Shown: positions 16,143 to 26,996, counted from the first letter of the stretch. The stretch is DNA of 42,539 nt from Phycisphaerales bacterium (GCA_027019265.1 JALUWX010000080.1:1-42539); one strand, 5' to 3'. Program-made: numbers and translations. Notes: generated from the letters alone by a model not told the origin.

Positions 16143-16189
16143 TCGGGCTGCGGCTTTGATTGGTTTTTGATCGGAAAATTGCTCATTCC

Positions 16190-16235
16190 ACGAACGATTT
16201 ACGAACATGTTGGCCAACAGTGGCCAACGCTGTTG
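16190..16235. promoter_or_regulatory. Dense operator-like repeat cluster upstream of PAS-LuxR gene
   Basis: In an AT-richer gap: direct repeats ACGAAC (16190-16195, 16201-16206, 11 bp apart); the 12-bp perfect palindrome TGTTGGCCAACA (16208-16219); GGCCAAC repeated at 16212 and 16222 (10 bp apart, one helical turn); and CAACAG...CTGTTG arms (16215-16220, 16230-16235). Nothing else occupies the 250 bp between 16143 and 16393 except a TATACT hexamer at 16294-16299 and a polypurine stretch after it. Confidence 0.5.
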
Positions 16236-16293
16236 ATAATTCGTGCACAAACGGTGGGTGAAAGGGGCGAAATCGTAGTTTTTTTCGGGGGAA

Positions 16294-16299
16294 TATACT
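16294..16299 (+). promoter_or_regulatory. -10-like element TATACT
   Basis: Near-consensus -10 hexamer in an AT-rich context about 60 bp downstream of the operator-like cluster. No convincing -35 is present. It would give the PAS-LuxR gene a leader of roughly 90 nt. Confidence 0.4.
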
Positions 16300-16393
16300 C
16301 AAAGGGAGGGGGAGTCTTTGGAAGACCACCCGGTTGAAGGGTGATGTCTCTATATTCATGCCACGCGCACTTTCGTGTTTGTGCGTCTCAGAT

Positions 16394-17107
16394 ATGTTTA
16401 GTGGAACCCCCGACATGACTGACTCGACGGCGCGGCGTATCCGACGCGACGATCTCGATCTCTTCGATTCGATCCCCGGGCTGGTGTGCCTGGCTCGTGA
16501 TGAGTCGTTGCGTGTGGTGTGGACGTCTCATTCGGTCTCGGGGTTGTTCGAGGGGGTGGAGGATCCTGGGGAGGTGCTGGGGACGCGTTTGACGGAGCGG
16601 GTGGGGCCGGAGGCGGCGCAGGAGCGTGAGGGGATGCTCCGGAGGGTGATCGAGCGGGACGAGGTGGTGCACCACACGATGTTGAGTGTGGATTCGCGGA
16701 TGCTGGTGACGGTGTTTCCGTTGGACCCGGGGTCGTTCGGGCACAAGGGGACGTTTGCGGTCATTTCGGACGCGAAGCAGATGTCGAATATGGGGCGGAC
16801 GGGGTCGTTTACGCTGTTGCCTACGCCTCACTTTGTGCGGTTTGCGGCGTTGACGACGCGCGAGCTCGAGGTGCTGTACCAGGTGGCGCAGGGCGAGACG
16901 ACGGCGGCGATCGCGGAGCGTTTGCATCGTTCTCCCAAGACGGTGGAGAACCACATCAACTCGATCCATCAGAAGCTGGGGACCCATTCGAGGGCGGAGC
17001 TGGTTTTGCTTGCTTCGGAGCACGGGGTGCATCAGTTCAGCGAGGACGAGTGGTCGCGGGTGGTTCATGCTTCGAAGCGGACACGGCCGACGAGTTCGAT
17101 GAACTGA
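16394..17107 (+). CDS. PAS-LuxR transcriptional regulator
   Basis: 237 residues if started at ATG 16394; TTG 16334, ATG 16358 and ATG 16415 are in-frame alternatives and none has a clear Shine-Dalgarno. The N-terminal half is PAS-like (DLFDSIPGLVCLARDESLRV, VVWTSHSVSGLFEG, LGTRLTERVG), a likely sensor. The C-terminal 65 residues are a LuxR/NarL helix-turn-helix: LTTRELEVLYQVAQG, TTAAIAERLHRSPKTVENHI (recognition helix) and SIHQKLGTHSRAELV. It lacks a receiver domain, so input is probably sensed by the PAS domain directly. It lies downstream of an elaborate repeat cluster that may be its own or a partner's binding site. Confidence 0.87.
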   Translation: MFSGTPDMTDSTARRIRRDDLDLFDSIPGLVCLARDESLRVVWTSHSVSGLFEGVEDPGEVLGTRLTERVGPEAAQEREGMLRRVIERDEVVHHTMLSVDSRMLVTVFPLDPGSFGHKGTFAVISDAKQMSNMGRTGSFTLLPTPHFVRFAALTTRELEVLYQVAQGETTAAIAERLHRSPKTVENHINSIHQKLGTHSRAELVLLASEHGVHQFSEDEWSRVVHASKRTRPTSSMN

Positions 17108-17143
17108 GCAGGGCTGGCGCGGCTCGGGGTGTGGGATCGCGCG

Positions 17144-17149
17144 TAGAGT
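17144..17149 (+). promoter_or_regulatory. -10-like element TAGAGT before first mgtC-like gene
   Basis: Five nt to the ATG at 17155; no ribosome-binding site in between. Confidence 0.4.
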
Positions 17150-17154
17150 GATCG

Positions 17155-17613
17155 ATGATCGAAGAGTTGACGATGGTTGAGCTGTTGTCGCGCGCGGCGC
17201 TTGCGCTGGTGATGGGGTTGTCGATCGGGTGGGATCGGGAGACGAAGCACAAGGCGGCGGGTCTGAGGACGATGGCGTTGGTGTCTTTGGGGAGCGCGGG
17301 GGTGGTGCTTGCTGGGGTGGAACTTGCTGCGGCGATGTCGGTGGACGGGGTACAACTCGATCCGCTTCGTGTGATCTCGGGGATCGTGGGTGGGATCGGG
17401 TTTCTTGGGGCTGGGGCGATCATCCAGTCGGGTGGGAAGGTGCATGGCTTGACGACGGCGGCGAGTATCTGGGTGGCGGCGAGTTTGGGGATCGCGTGTG
17501 GGTTCGGGCTGTATCGGTTGGCGTTTGTGCTGCTGGGATTGACGCTGGTGGTGCTGATCGGGGTGACGACTTTGAAGGGCGAGGTGTTTCCCGATGGGGA
17601 TCGGGGGCCGTGA
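17155..17613 (+). CDS. MgtC/SapB-family membrane protein (first of pair)
   Basis: 152 residues, almost entirely membrane-embedded (four to five spans). Carries the MgtC core motifs GWDRETKHKAAGLRTMALV, GIVGGIGFLGAGAII and GLTTAASIWVAASLGIACG. It lacks the C-terminal soluble domain of virulence-type MgtC, so it is closer to the short SapB form. MgtC relatives affect Mg2+ adaptation and envelope energetics; transport is not proven for the family. The second copy begins 79 bp downstream on the same strand. Confidence 0.9.
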   Translation: MIEELTMVELLSRAALALVMGLSIGWDRETKHKAAGLRTMALVSLGSAGVVLAGVELAAAMSVDGVQLDPLRVISGIVGGIGFLGAGAIIQSGGKVHGLTTAASIWVAASLGIACGFGLYRLAFVLLGLTLVVLIGVTTLKGEVFPDGDRGP

Positions 17614-17680
17614 CCTTGGCGGGTGATCCTTGTTTTTGGAGCATGAGGGGGATTTTAGGGCAGCTTCTTAACACTTCCTT

Positions 17681-17686
17681 TATAAT
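17681..17686 (+). promoter_or_regulatory. Perfect -10 element TATAAT before second mgtC-like gene
   Basis: Consensus TATAAT six nt before the ATG at 17693, in a short AT-rich stretch. No matching -35 at normal spacing and no Shine-Dalgarno. This is the clearest single example of the leaderless arrangement here. Confidence 0.65.
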
Positions 17687-17692
17687 CAGGTG

Positions 17693-18226
17693 ATGGCAGA
17701 CCTGTTTGTGATCGGTGGGATTGGTGAGGTGTTGGGAGCGGTGGTTCGGTTGGGCGCGTGGGAGCCCGGGGATCCGTTCCGGACGGCGGCGATGGCGCGG
17801 TTGGTGCTTGCGGCGATCTTCGGGGGGTTGCTGGGGTGGGAGCGGGGGCGGTCGGATAAGCCGGCGGATATCAGGACGATGATTCTGATCGGGACGGGTG
17901 CGGCGGCTTTTGCGATGATGGGTCAGCAGTTGATTGCGGATGGGGGGGACCCGGCGATCGTCCGGGGGGATCCGACGCGCGTGGTGTCGTACATCATTTC
18001 GGGGGTGGGGTTCTTGGGCGCGGGCGCGATTCTGCACTCGAAGCGCACGATCAAGGGCTTGACGACGGCGGCGAGTATCTGGGTGGTGGCGGCGATTGGG
18101 GCGGCGTGTGGGGTGGGTGAGTTTGCGATCGGGTTTCTGTTGTTCGCGATCGCGTTTATCACGTTGTGGACGCCTTGGGTGGTGGCGCTTGCGAATGGGG
18201 AGATTGAATCGGATGAAGAGGAGTGA
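17693..18226 (+). CDS. MgtC/SapB-family membrane protein (second of pair)
   Basis: 177 residues from ATG 17693; GTG 17690 is adjacent. Spans carry GGLLGWERGRSDKPADIRTM, GVGFLGAGAILHS and GLTTAASIWVVAAIGAACG, the same core as the first copy but with an additional N-terminal stretch and an acidic tail (NGEIESDEEE). The two copies differ well beyond the shared motifs, so they are an old duplication or a heteromeric pair rather than a recent tandem copy. The gene has its own strong -10. Role in Mg2+ or envelope stress is inferred from the family. Confidence 0.88.
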   Translation: MADLFVIGGIGEVLGAVVRLGAWEPGDPFRTAAMARLVLAAIFGGLLGWERGRSDKPADIRTMILIGTGAAAFAMMGQQLIADGGDPAIVRGDPTRVVSYIISGVGFLGAGAILHSKRTIKGLTTAASIWVVAAIGAACGVGEFAIGFLLFAIAFITLWTPWVVALANGEIESDEEE

Positions 18227-18227
18227 A

Positions 18228-18535
18228 GGCAGGAACGCAGAGGTCGCAGAGTTCACGCAGAGGGCGCAGAGAAGGCAGGGGTCATTGAACGCGAAGGGCG
18301 CGAAGAGTTGAGGGAAGATATCGGGCCCGGGGGGTGGTCGGGGGTGGGGAGAAGCGAAGGCAAGACAGTGGAGCCCTCACCCCGGCCCTCTCCCCGAGGG
18401 AGGGGGAGGGAGAGAAGGCATCGGAGCCCTGTGTCAACCTGCTTTACCCTTCGGGGTAAAGCAGGGCACCCAAAGCATTCCCCCTCCGTCACGCTGCGCA
18501 TGACACCTCCCCCGGAGGCCCGGGGGAGGAGAGAA
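18228..18535 (+). repeat. Modular repeat array A-C-B-D
   Basis: Fills the 313-bp gap between the convergent second mgtC-like gene and purB; no gene is seen. Order: degenerate A (18228-18313, GCAGAGG units then GAACGCGAAGGGCGCGAAG), C (18371-18414, CCCTCACCCCGGCCCTCTCC), B (18438-18465, perfect 12-bp stem with TTCG loop, then GGCACCC) and D (18479-18532, CGTCACGC-type hairpin then CCTCCCCC/GGGGGAGG). The last module stops a few bases from the purB stop codon. Confidence 0.88.
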
Positions 18536-18539
18536 GGGG

Positions 18540-20060
18540 TTAGACGCCTCGGTCGGAGGAGCCGAGGGATGCGAGGTCGCGGGCGTAGTTCTCTCGGAGG
18601 GGTGCGACGACGTCGGCGATGAAGCGTTCGGTTTGTTCGACGCTGCGCCCGACGTATTGCATGGGGTCGAGGAGGGCTTCGGGGGTGAGGAGGTGGTGGA
18701 CGGTGGCGAAGGACTCGTCGGACTTCAAGCGTTCGATGAGGTCGTTGTCGAGTCCTTCTTGTTTGACGCGGTGTCCTGCGGCTTGCGCGTGGACTCGGAT
18801 TTTCTCGTGGAGGTCTTGTCGGTCGCCTCCGGCTTTGACGGCTTCCATGAGGATGTTTTCGGTAGCGAGGAAGGGGAGTTCGTCCATCAGGTTCTTGCGG
18901 ACCATGGCTTCGTTGACGACGAGTCCTGAGGCGACCTGGTGCATGAGGTCGAGGGCGCCGTCGAGGGCGAGGAAGGATTCGGGGAGGGAGAGTCGTCGGT
19001 TGGAGGAGTCGTCGAGGGTGCGTTCGAGCCATTGGGTGGCGGCGGTGTCGTAGGCGTTCCCGACGAGGTTCATGACGAAGCGGGAGAGGCCGCAGATGCG
19101 TTCGCACTTCATGGGGTTGCGTTTGTAGGGCATGGCGGAGGAGCCGATTTGGTTTTTGCCGAAGGGTTCGTCGAGTTCTTTGCGGTTGGAGAGGAGTCGG
19201 ATGTCGGTTGCGGTTTTGTGGAGGACGGAAGCGACTGTTGCGAGGGATGCGAGGAGGGCTGCGTCGTGTGATCGGGGGTAGGTTTGGCCCATGAGGCTGA
19301 ACATCCAGGTCTTGCGGATGTCCGCCACTGCTTGCGCGGCCTCTTGGTCTTCGAGCACACCGAGCTCGACGAGGAGTGAAGTCACTGCACGAATCTCGAA
19401 CCGATCGACCCGGTCGCTGTTGTTCTCGAAGAGGTTGTAGAAGGAGGCTTGGGTTCCGGTTGCGCCTCCGAAGCCTCGGAGTCGGAACATGGTGCCCAGG
19501 TATTCGTCACGGTTGGAGGGGGTGTTGAGGTAGAGATCGTTTGCCCATCCGGCGATGCGGCGGCCGACGGTGGTGGGCTGCGCGGTTTGGTAGTGGGTGA
19601 AGCCGAGGGTGGGGATGCGCTTGGTTCGGACGGCGGAGTCTGCGAGGGAGAGGGTGGCTCTTGCGATCTTTGCGTTGGTGAGTTTGATCGCTTGGAACTG
19701 GATCATGAGGTCGGCGTTGCAGACGACGTCTTGGCTGGTGCATCCGAGGTGGATGATGGGCCTTGCATTGGGGCATTTGTCGCCCCATGCGTGGACGTGG
19801 GCCATGACGTCGTGTCGGAGTTCTCGTTCGTATTTGGCGGCGAGTTCGAGGTCGTCGTCGGTGACTTCGATGTTGGCGCGCATTTCGGCGAGTTGTTCGT
19901 CGGAGATGTCGAGGCCGCATTGTTTTTGGGCGGTGGCGACGGCGAGCCAGATTTTGCGCCAGGTGGTGAACTTGTGTCGTGGTGACCAGATTGTGCACAT
20001 CTCGGGGGATGCGTTTCGGGTGGCGAGGGGGGAGGTGTAGGTGTCGTTTTGGGTGGTCAT
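18540..20060 (-). CDS. purB: Adenylosuccinate lyase, eukaryote-like form
   Basis: Cleaves SAICAR and adenylosuccinate in purine synthesis. 506 residues. The N-terminus SPLATRNASPEMCTIWSPRHKFTTWR matches the start of animal ADSL proteins more closely than that of short bacterial PurB. Other motifs: PIIHLGCTSQDVVCNADL, GFTHYQTAQPTTVGRR and the lyase signature SSAMPYKRNPMKCE. The bacterial enzyme is often about 430-460 residues, so length also favours the long class. Start ATG at 20060 is five nt after TACAGT, with CCCCC between. Not linked to other purine genes. Its 3' end abuts a repeat array. Confidence 0.95.
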   Translation of the reverse strand: MTTQNDTYTSPLATRNASPEMCTIWSPRHKFTTWRKIWLAVATAQKQCGLDISDEQLAEMRANIEVTDDDLELAAKYERELRHDVMAHVHAWGDKCPNARPIIHLGCTSQDVVCNADLMIQFQAIKLTNAKIARATLSLADSAVRTKRIPTLGFTHYQTAQPTTVGRRIAGWANDLYLNTPSNRDEYLGTMFRLRGFGGATGTQASFYNLFENNSDRVDRFEIRAVTSLLVELGVLEDQEAAQAVADIRKTWMFSLMGQTYPRSHDAALLASLATVASVLHKTATDIRLLSNRKELDEPFGKNQIGSSAMPYKRNPMKCERICGLSRFVMNLVGNAYDTAATQWLERTLDDSSNRRLSLPESFLALDGALDLMHQVASGLVVNEAMVRKNLMDELPFLATENILMEAVKAGGDRQDLHEKIRVHAQAAGHRVKQEGLDNDLIERLKSDESFATVHHLLTPEALLDPMQYVGRSVEQTERFIADVVAPLRENYARDLASLGSSDRGV

Positions 20061-20065
20061 GGGGG

Positions 20066-20071
20066 ACTGTA
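20066..20071 (-). promoter_or_regulatory. -10-like element TACAGT before purB
   Basis: TACAGT-CCCCC-ATG on the minus strand, the same layout as the FmdB-like gene. Confidence 0.55.
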
Positions 20072-20089
20072 GTTCGGGGGTGTTGGGAA

Positions 20090-20350
20090 GGCAGGTACGC
20101 GGAGGTGGCAGAGAGCGCTGAGGGCGCAGAGAAGGCAGAAGACAGAGATGTCAAGAGGAGGATGGCAAGGGGGGAGAGCCCTCACCCCGGGCCTCTCCCC
20201 GGGGGAGAGGGGGGAAGAGAGGACATTGGGCGCCGCTGGTTCCTGCTTTGCTCTTCGAGGCAAAGCAGGGCACCCGGAGCACTCCCCCTCCGTCCCGCCT
20301 TCGGCGGTCCACCTCCCCCGCCCCCCACGAAGCCCGGGGGAGGAGAGGGG
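20090..20350 (+). repeat. Modular repeat array A-C-B-D
   Basis: Fills the 311-bp gap between the purB start and the leuS stop; no gene is seen. Shortened A (20090-20158, GGTACGCGGAGGTGGCAGAG...), C (20176-20212, CCTCTCCCC / GGGGAGAGG), B (20242-20269, arms CCTGCTTTG and CAAAGCAGG around CTC-TTC-GAG, then GGCACCC) and D (20284-20345, CCGCCTTCGGCGG then CCTCCCCC...GGGGGAGG). Same order as the array 1.8 kb away, although the D hairpin sequence has diverged while keeping its pairing. Confidence 0.88.
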
Positions 20351-20371
20351 TGTTGGCAGTTGGCGGTTGGG

Positions 20372-23197
<2,826 letters not shown>

Positions 23198-23206
23198 GGA
23201 ACGAGC

Positions 23207-23212
23207 AGTTTA
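23207..23212 (-). promoter_or_regulatory. -10-like element TAAACT before leuS
   Basis: Nine nt to the ATG, so the leader could be only two or three nt. The divergent SRAP promoter lies about 50 bp away on the other strand. Confidence 0.45.
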
Positions 23213-23260
23213 GCACGGGGTGGGGATGACGGATCCCCTGTCCGGGGCTCGGGTTGGGAA

Positions 23261-23266
23261 TAGGGT
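23261..23266 (+). promoter_or_regulatory. -10-like element TAGGGT before SRAP gene
   Basis: Six nt to the ATG at 23273. Confidence 0.4.
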
Positions 23267-23272
23267 GGAGAT

Positions 23273-24001
23273 ATGTGTGGTCGGTTTGCTCAGGTGTTCG
23301 ACGATCAGGGGCTCGATCGGGTCGAGACGATTCTGCGCGCGATGATCCGGGTGGGGTCGGACCCGTTCCGGGGGTCGTACAACGTGGCTCCGACGCAGGC
23401 GGCGGTGGTGGTCGAGGGGGGTGAGGGGCCGGGGGAAAGGCCTAGGCGCGGATCGGGGGCTCGGTTCGGGTTGGTGCCGAGCTGGAGCAAGGGGTCTGAG
23501 GATGGTCCTCTGATGTTCAATGCGCGGAGCGAGACGATCCGGGAGAAGGCTTCGTTCCGGAATCTGGTTCGGTCCCGTCGGTGTGTGGTCCCGGTATTGG
23601 GGTTCTATGAGTGGCAGGGGGTGGTCGGGGAGAAGCGGAAGCGGCCTTGGTTTCTGAGTCGCGCGGATGGGGATCCGATGATGCTCGGGGGGGTGTGCGA
23701 TACGTGGGTGGGGTCGGACGGGAGCGAGCTGGATTCGTTCGCGATTATCACGAAGCGCCCGGACTCGTTTGTGGGGACGGTGCACGATCGGATGCCGCTG
23801 ATTCTGGAGCGGGAGGCGATCGAGCTTTGGTTTGATCGGGAAGCGCCGGATCGGGAGATCGATGTGCTTTTGAACGCGGATCCGGTGGAGGGGGTGGTGT
23901 CGGGGATCCGGGTGGGGTCGCGGGTGAGCTCGGTGGTGCACGATGACCCGGGGCTGATCGAGGAGTCGGTGGAGGGGGATCAGGGGATGTTGTTCGGGTG
24001 A
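23273..24001 (+). CDS. SRAP-family abasic-site peptidase (YedK/HMCES-like)
   Basis: 242 residues. MCGRF at the N-terminus supplies the catalytic Cys2 that crosslinks to abasic sites in single-stranded DNA after Met removal. The other family motifs are YNVAPTQ (Asn of the active site), FNARSETI, CVVPVLGFYEW (Glu) and TVHDRMPLIL (His). Start ATG 23273 is fixed by the need for Cys at position 2. The gene ends exactly where the kinase gene on the other strand ends (24001/24002). No lexA, recA or polymerase neighbours, so a link with SOS is not shown here. Confidence 0.95.
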   Translation: MCGRFAQVFDDQGLDRVETILRAMIRVGSDPFRGSYNVAPTQAAVVVEGGEGPGERPRRGSGARFGLVPSWSKGSEDGPLMFNARSETIREKASFRNLVRSRRCVVPVLGFYEWQGVVGEKRKRPWFLSRADGDPMMLGGVCDTWVGSDGSELDSFAIITKRPDSFVGTVHDRMPLILEREAIELWFDREAPDREIDVLLNADPVEGVVSGIRVGSRVSSVVHDDPGLIEESVEGDQGMLFG

Positions 24002-26224
24002 TTAGTCTTCGGGTTGGGGTTCGGCTTGGTTGGCGAGGATTTGGTCGAGCTGGGCTTGGTAGTCGGCGGCGGTTTGGTCGTGGTTGGCGGTGGGGTCGGC
24101 GGTGTGCATGCGTTTATACAGGGATATCACGTCTTCAAAACTCGCAACAGTTCTCTGATCAAAGTCGCCGAGCTTGCTCCGCCTGCCTTGGAGTGCCTCG
24201 AGACTATATCTCTCTGCCTCAGCAAACTTGCCCTGGAATGCCAGAACTACACCTATACTATTTATCAAACTCAGTGTCCTACTGTGATCATTGCCAAAGC
24301 ACTCTCTGTAGTTCTTTAAAGCGCCCTTATAGTATACCTCCGCTTCAGACAATCTCCCTTCTGCCCGATGAACAGTGCCCATCTGAACCATCGAATAGGC
24401 TGTGTCTGGATGATCAAAACCCAACACCATCCTTCGCAAATCAAGTGCGGTAGTTTGTACAACAAATGCGAACTCAAACTCTCCGATATTCCGTGCTGAT
24501 GTAGCTAACGCCTGAAACAACGACGCCTGAACAAGCGGCTGGCCTTGATAGTCCCGCTCTATATCCATATATGATTTTGCAAAAATTCTATCCCGTATCC
24601 AGCTGGAAGCGATCTCATGACACCGCACCCCTTCTAGCACCACACAGACATCAGCCCTACTTACAACCGGTATCGAATTTGCTATTCTGTCAGCCTGATC
24701 ACCCAGCATTGTTTGAAGATAACTACCGAGGGAGTACGGCTCGATCTCTTCGATCTGTGATGATTGGTAATCGACCATCGACTGGAGCGACTCAGTCTTG
24801 GTACGTTCTCGGTCGAGGGCTTGTTTGGTGTATTCGAGGGCGAGGGCTGGGAGGGCGGCGGCGAAGGTGTCGTTGATGCGGGTGTTGGATTGGTGGGATT
24901 CGTCGGGGTCGATGATGATGGAGCCGTCGTCGGCGCCTCGGAGGGTGAAGTAGTGGTTGGGGGTGGATTCGTCTTCGGATTCGATGAAGGCGCTGGTGGT
25001 TTGGCCGGGGGCGAGGTTGTATTGGTCGAAGACGCCGGAGACGACGAGGAGTTCTTCGATGGCGTTTCGGGCGTTGTTGTTCTGGGCTCTGAGGGTGGTG
25101 TTGGCTTGTTCGACACGTTCTCGTTGGGTGTTGGCTTCGATGAGGCCGTAGGTTGTTCCGACGAGCCCGAGGAGTAGGAAGGCGAAGGCGGCGGCGGTTC
25201 CGGTGACGAGGGCTTTGTTTCGTTTGGAGAACTTGCGGAGCTGGTACCAGGTGCTGGGGGGACGCGCGGCGATGGGTTCGTCGTTGAGGTAGCGCTGGAT
25301 GTCGGAGCCCAGGTCGAGGGCGGATTGGTATCGTCGGTCGCGTTCTTTTTCGAGGGCCTTTGCGACGATGGTTTCGACGTCTCCTCGGAGGGTGGTGTTG
25401 ATGGAGGAGAGCCTGGTGGGTTCGTCTTCCCGGATGACGCGCGCGGCTTCGTGGATCATCTTTCGTTCGAGGTCGTAGGGCATCCGTCCGGCGAGGAGTT
25501 CGTAGAGGACGACCCCGAGGGCGTAGACGTCGGATCGTGTGTCGATGTCGCTGGGGTCTGCGGCGACTTGTTCGGGGGACATGTAGGGGATGGTGCCGAT
25601 GAGTTGGCCGACGTCGGTTCGGATGGTTGCGGACTGGACGTCGGCGTCGGTGGCGCGGGCGACCCCGAAGTCGAGGATTTTGGGTTGGGGTTGTGGGGGT
25701 TCGCCTTGTTCGGTGACGAGGATGTTGTGTGGTTTGAGGTCGCGGTGGATGACGCCTTTGGTGTGCGCGTGGTGGACGGCGTTGCAGACTTTGGCGAAGA
25801 GCTGGAGGCGTTGGTGTGTGGAGAGGTTGTGGGACTGGGCGTAGTCGGTGAGGATCTGGCCGGGGACGTATTCCATGGCGAAGAAGGGTGCGCCGTTGTG
25901 CATGCCTGCTTCGTGGATCTGGGCGATTCCGGGGTGGGTGAGCTTTCCGAGGACTTCGGATTCGAGTTCGAATCGTCGGAGGGCGCGGGGGGAGACGGCG
26001 CCGTGTTTCATGAGTTTGAGGGCGACGGTTCGGTGTGGGGACTGCTGGGTGGCTTTGTAGACAGCGCCCATCCCCCCGGCGCCGAGGACGGATTCGATGG
26101 TGTAGCGCCCGATTGTGGTTCCGGGTGGGAGGTCGGGGAGGTCGTCGAAGTCGGGGAGGGTGTCGTCGAGGGAACGGGTGTGGTCGTCGCTCGGATCGAT
26201 GGGGCGCGTGGGTTCGTCGCTCAT
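24002..26224 (-). CDS. Ser/Thr protein kinase with membrane span and TPR-like C-terminus
   Basis: 740 residues. Hanks-type kinase domain at about 41-300: Gly loop GAGGMGAVYKA, catalytic Lys in VALKLMKHG (K70), VIHRDLKPHNILV, DFGVARA (DFG), GTIPYMSPEQ, SDVYALGVVLYELLAGRMPY. One span near 340-365 (GTAAAFAFLLLGLVGTTYGL) puts the C-terminal half outside the cytosol. That half holds TPR-like helix pairs (GEFEFAFVVQTTALDLRR, AEAERYSLEALQGRR). Residues about 478-705 are encoded by visibly AT-richer DNA (24110-24790) than the rest, while the last 35 codons return to GC-rich use; this suggests a replaced or recently acquired sensor segment. Lies 52 bp downstream of the MCP gene, with its own -10-like hexamer. 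Confidence 0.92.
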   Translation of the reverse strand: MSDEPTRPIDPSDDHTRSLDDTLPDFDDLPDLPPGTTIGRYTIESVLGAGGMGAVYKATQQSPHRTVALKLMKHGAVSPRALRRFELESEVLGKLTHPGIAQIHEAGMHNGAPFFAMEYVPGQILTDYAQSHNLSTHQRLQLFAKVCNAVHHAHTKGVIHRDLKPHNILVTEQGEPPQPQPKILDFGVARATDADVQSATIRTDVGQLIGTIPYMSPEQVAADPSDIDTRSDVYALGVVLYELLAGRMPYDLERKMIHEAARVIREDEPTRLSSINTTLRGDVETIVAKALEKERDRRYQSALDLGSDIQRYLNDEPIAARPPSTWYQLRKFSKRNKALVTGTAAAFAFLLLGLVGTTYGLIEANTQRERVEQANTTLRAQNNNARNAIEELLVVSGVFDQYNLAPGQTTSAFIESEDESTPNHYFTLRGADDGSIIIDPDESHQSNTRINDTFAAALPALALEYTKQALDRERTKTESLQSMVDYQSSQIEEIEPYSLGSYLQTMLGDQADRIANSIPVVSRADVCVVLEGVRCHEIASSWIRDRIFAKSYMDIERDYQGQPLVQASLFQALATSARNIGEFEFAFVVQTTALDLRRMVLGFDHPDTAYSMVQMGTVHRAEGRLSEAEVYYKGALKNYRECFGNDHSRTLSLINSIGVVLAFQGKFAEAERYSLEALQGRRSKLGDFDQRTVASFEDVISLYKRMHTADPTANHDQTAADYQAQLDQILANQAEPQPED

Positions 26225-26231
26225 GTGAGCG

Positions 26232-26237
26232 ATGGTA
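26232..26237 (-). promoter_or_regulatory. -10-like element TACCAT before kinase gene
   Basis: Seven nt to the ATG at 26224, in the 52-bp gap after the MCP gene. Confidence 0.4.
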
Positions 26238-26276
26238 CTGGGTGCGTCGGGGTGCGCCTACGACGGAGGGTCGAAG

Positions 26277-26996
26277 TTACTGGGGATCGTCGGTGTTGGA
26301 GGATTGGGCCGCGAACACGTTCCAGACGGCTTCGACGGCGGTGACGGTCTGGTTGGACGCGTCTTCGAGGGCGTCGATGGAGGCGCGGATGTCTTTGGTG
26401 ACGGAGGCGGACTGGTCGGCGAGCTTGCGGACTTCTTCGGCGACGACGGCGAATCCTCGTCCTGCGTCTCCGACTCGTGCGGCTTCGATGGAGGCGTTGA
26501 GCGCGAGGAGGTTGGTCCGCTCGGCGATGGTCGCGATCATCTTGGACATGGTGGAGATGGCTTCGATGCGTTCGGAGAGGACGCGGGAGACCTGGTGGGC
26601 GCCCCGGATGTCATCGACGAGTGCGTCTCGTTCTTGCTGGGCGTCGTGGAGCTGGGAGGCCTCGTTTCCGAGCTGGATGGTGGCGTTGTTGATGACGTGG
26701 GCGCCTCGGCCGAAGGTGCCTTGGAGCCCTTCGGGGAGGACTCGGCGGAAGTACTTGCCCTGGGAGGCGAACTCGAGTGAGGTGGTGGACTCGCGCACGA
26801 ATGCGTCGGTCATGTCGAGCATGTGGTTGATGGCGTGGAGCATGGGGGCGATGGGCGCGGATTCGTCGATGTTGAGGACGCGCGCCTCGAGGTTGCCTTT
26901 GGCGGCGGCTTGGCAGACCTTGGTGGCTTCCTTGATCCAGTCGGATTCGGAGTAGGTCCGTTGATTGGCTTTGGGTTCGTTGATGGTGGTGGTCAT
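26277..26996 (-). CDS. Cytosolic methyl-accepting chemotaxis-type signalling protein
   Basis: 239 residues and no membrane span. An N-terminal HAMP-like helical region ([49 protein letters not shown]) leads to the MCP hairpin, whose tip is [18 protein letters not shown] and [18 protein letters not shown], the CheA/CheW contact region. The returning helix is cut short (only about 40 residues after the tip), so the bundle is much shorter than in classic receptors. It has no sensor of its own. The preceding gene, 15 bp upstream on the same strand, encodes an Aer-like PAS domain, so the two probably form one receptor in separate chains. No che genes in the window. Confidence 0.92.
   Translation of the reverse strand: MTTTINEPKANQRTYSESDWIKEATKVCQAAAKGNLEARVLNIDESAPIAPMLHAINHMLDMTDAFVRESTTSLEFASQGKYFRRVLPEGLQGTFGRGAHVINNATIQLGNEASQLHDAQQERDALVDDIRGAHQVSRVLSERIEAISTMSKMIATIAERTNLLALNASIEAARVGDAGRGFAVVAEEVRKLADQSASVTKDIRASIDALEDASNQTVTAVEAVWNVFAAQSSNTDDPQ

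Noticed and set aside
16143..16180. Possible terminator after the dockerin gene at 16142
   Set aside because: There are T-runs (GGTTTTTGATC) but no preceding stable stem.
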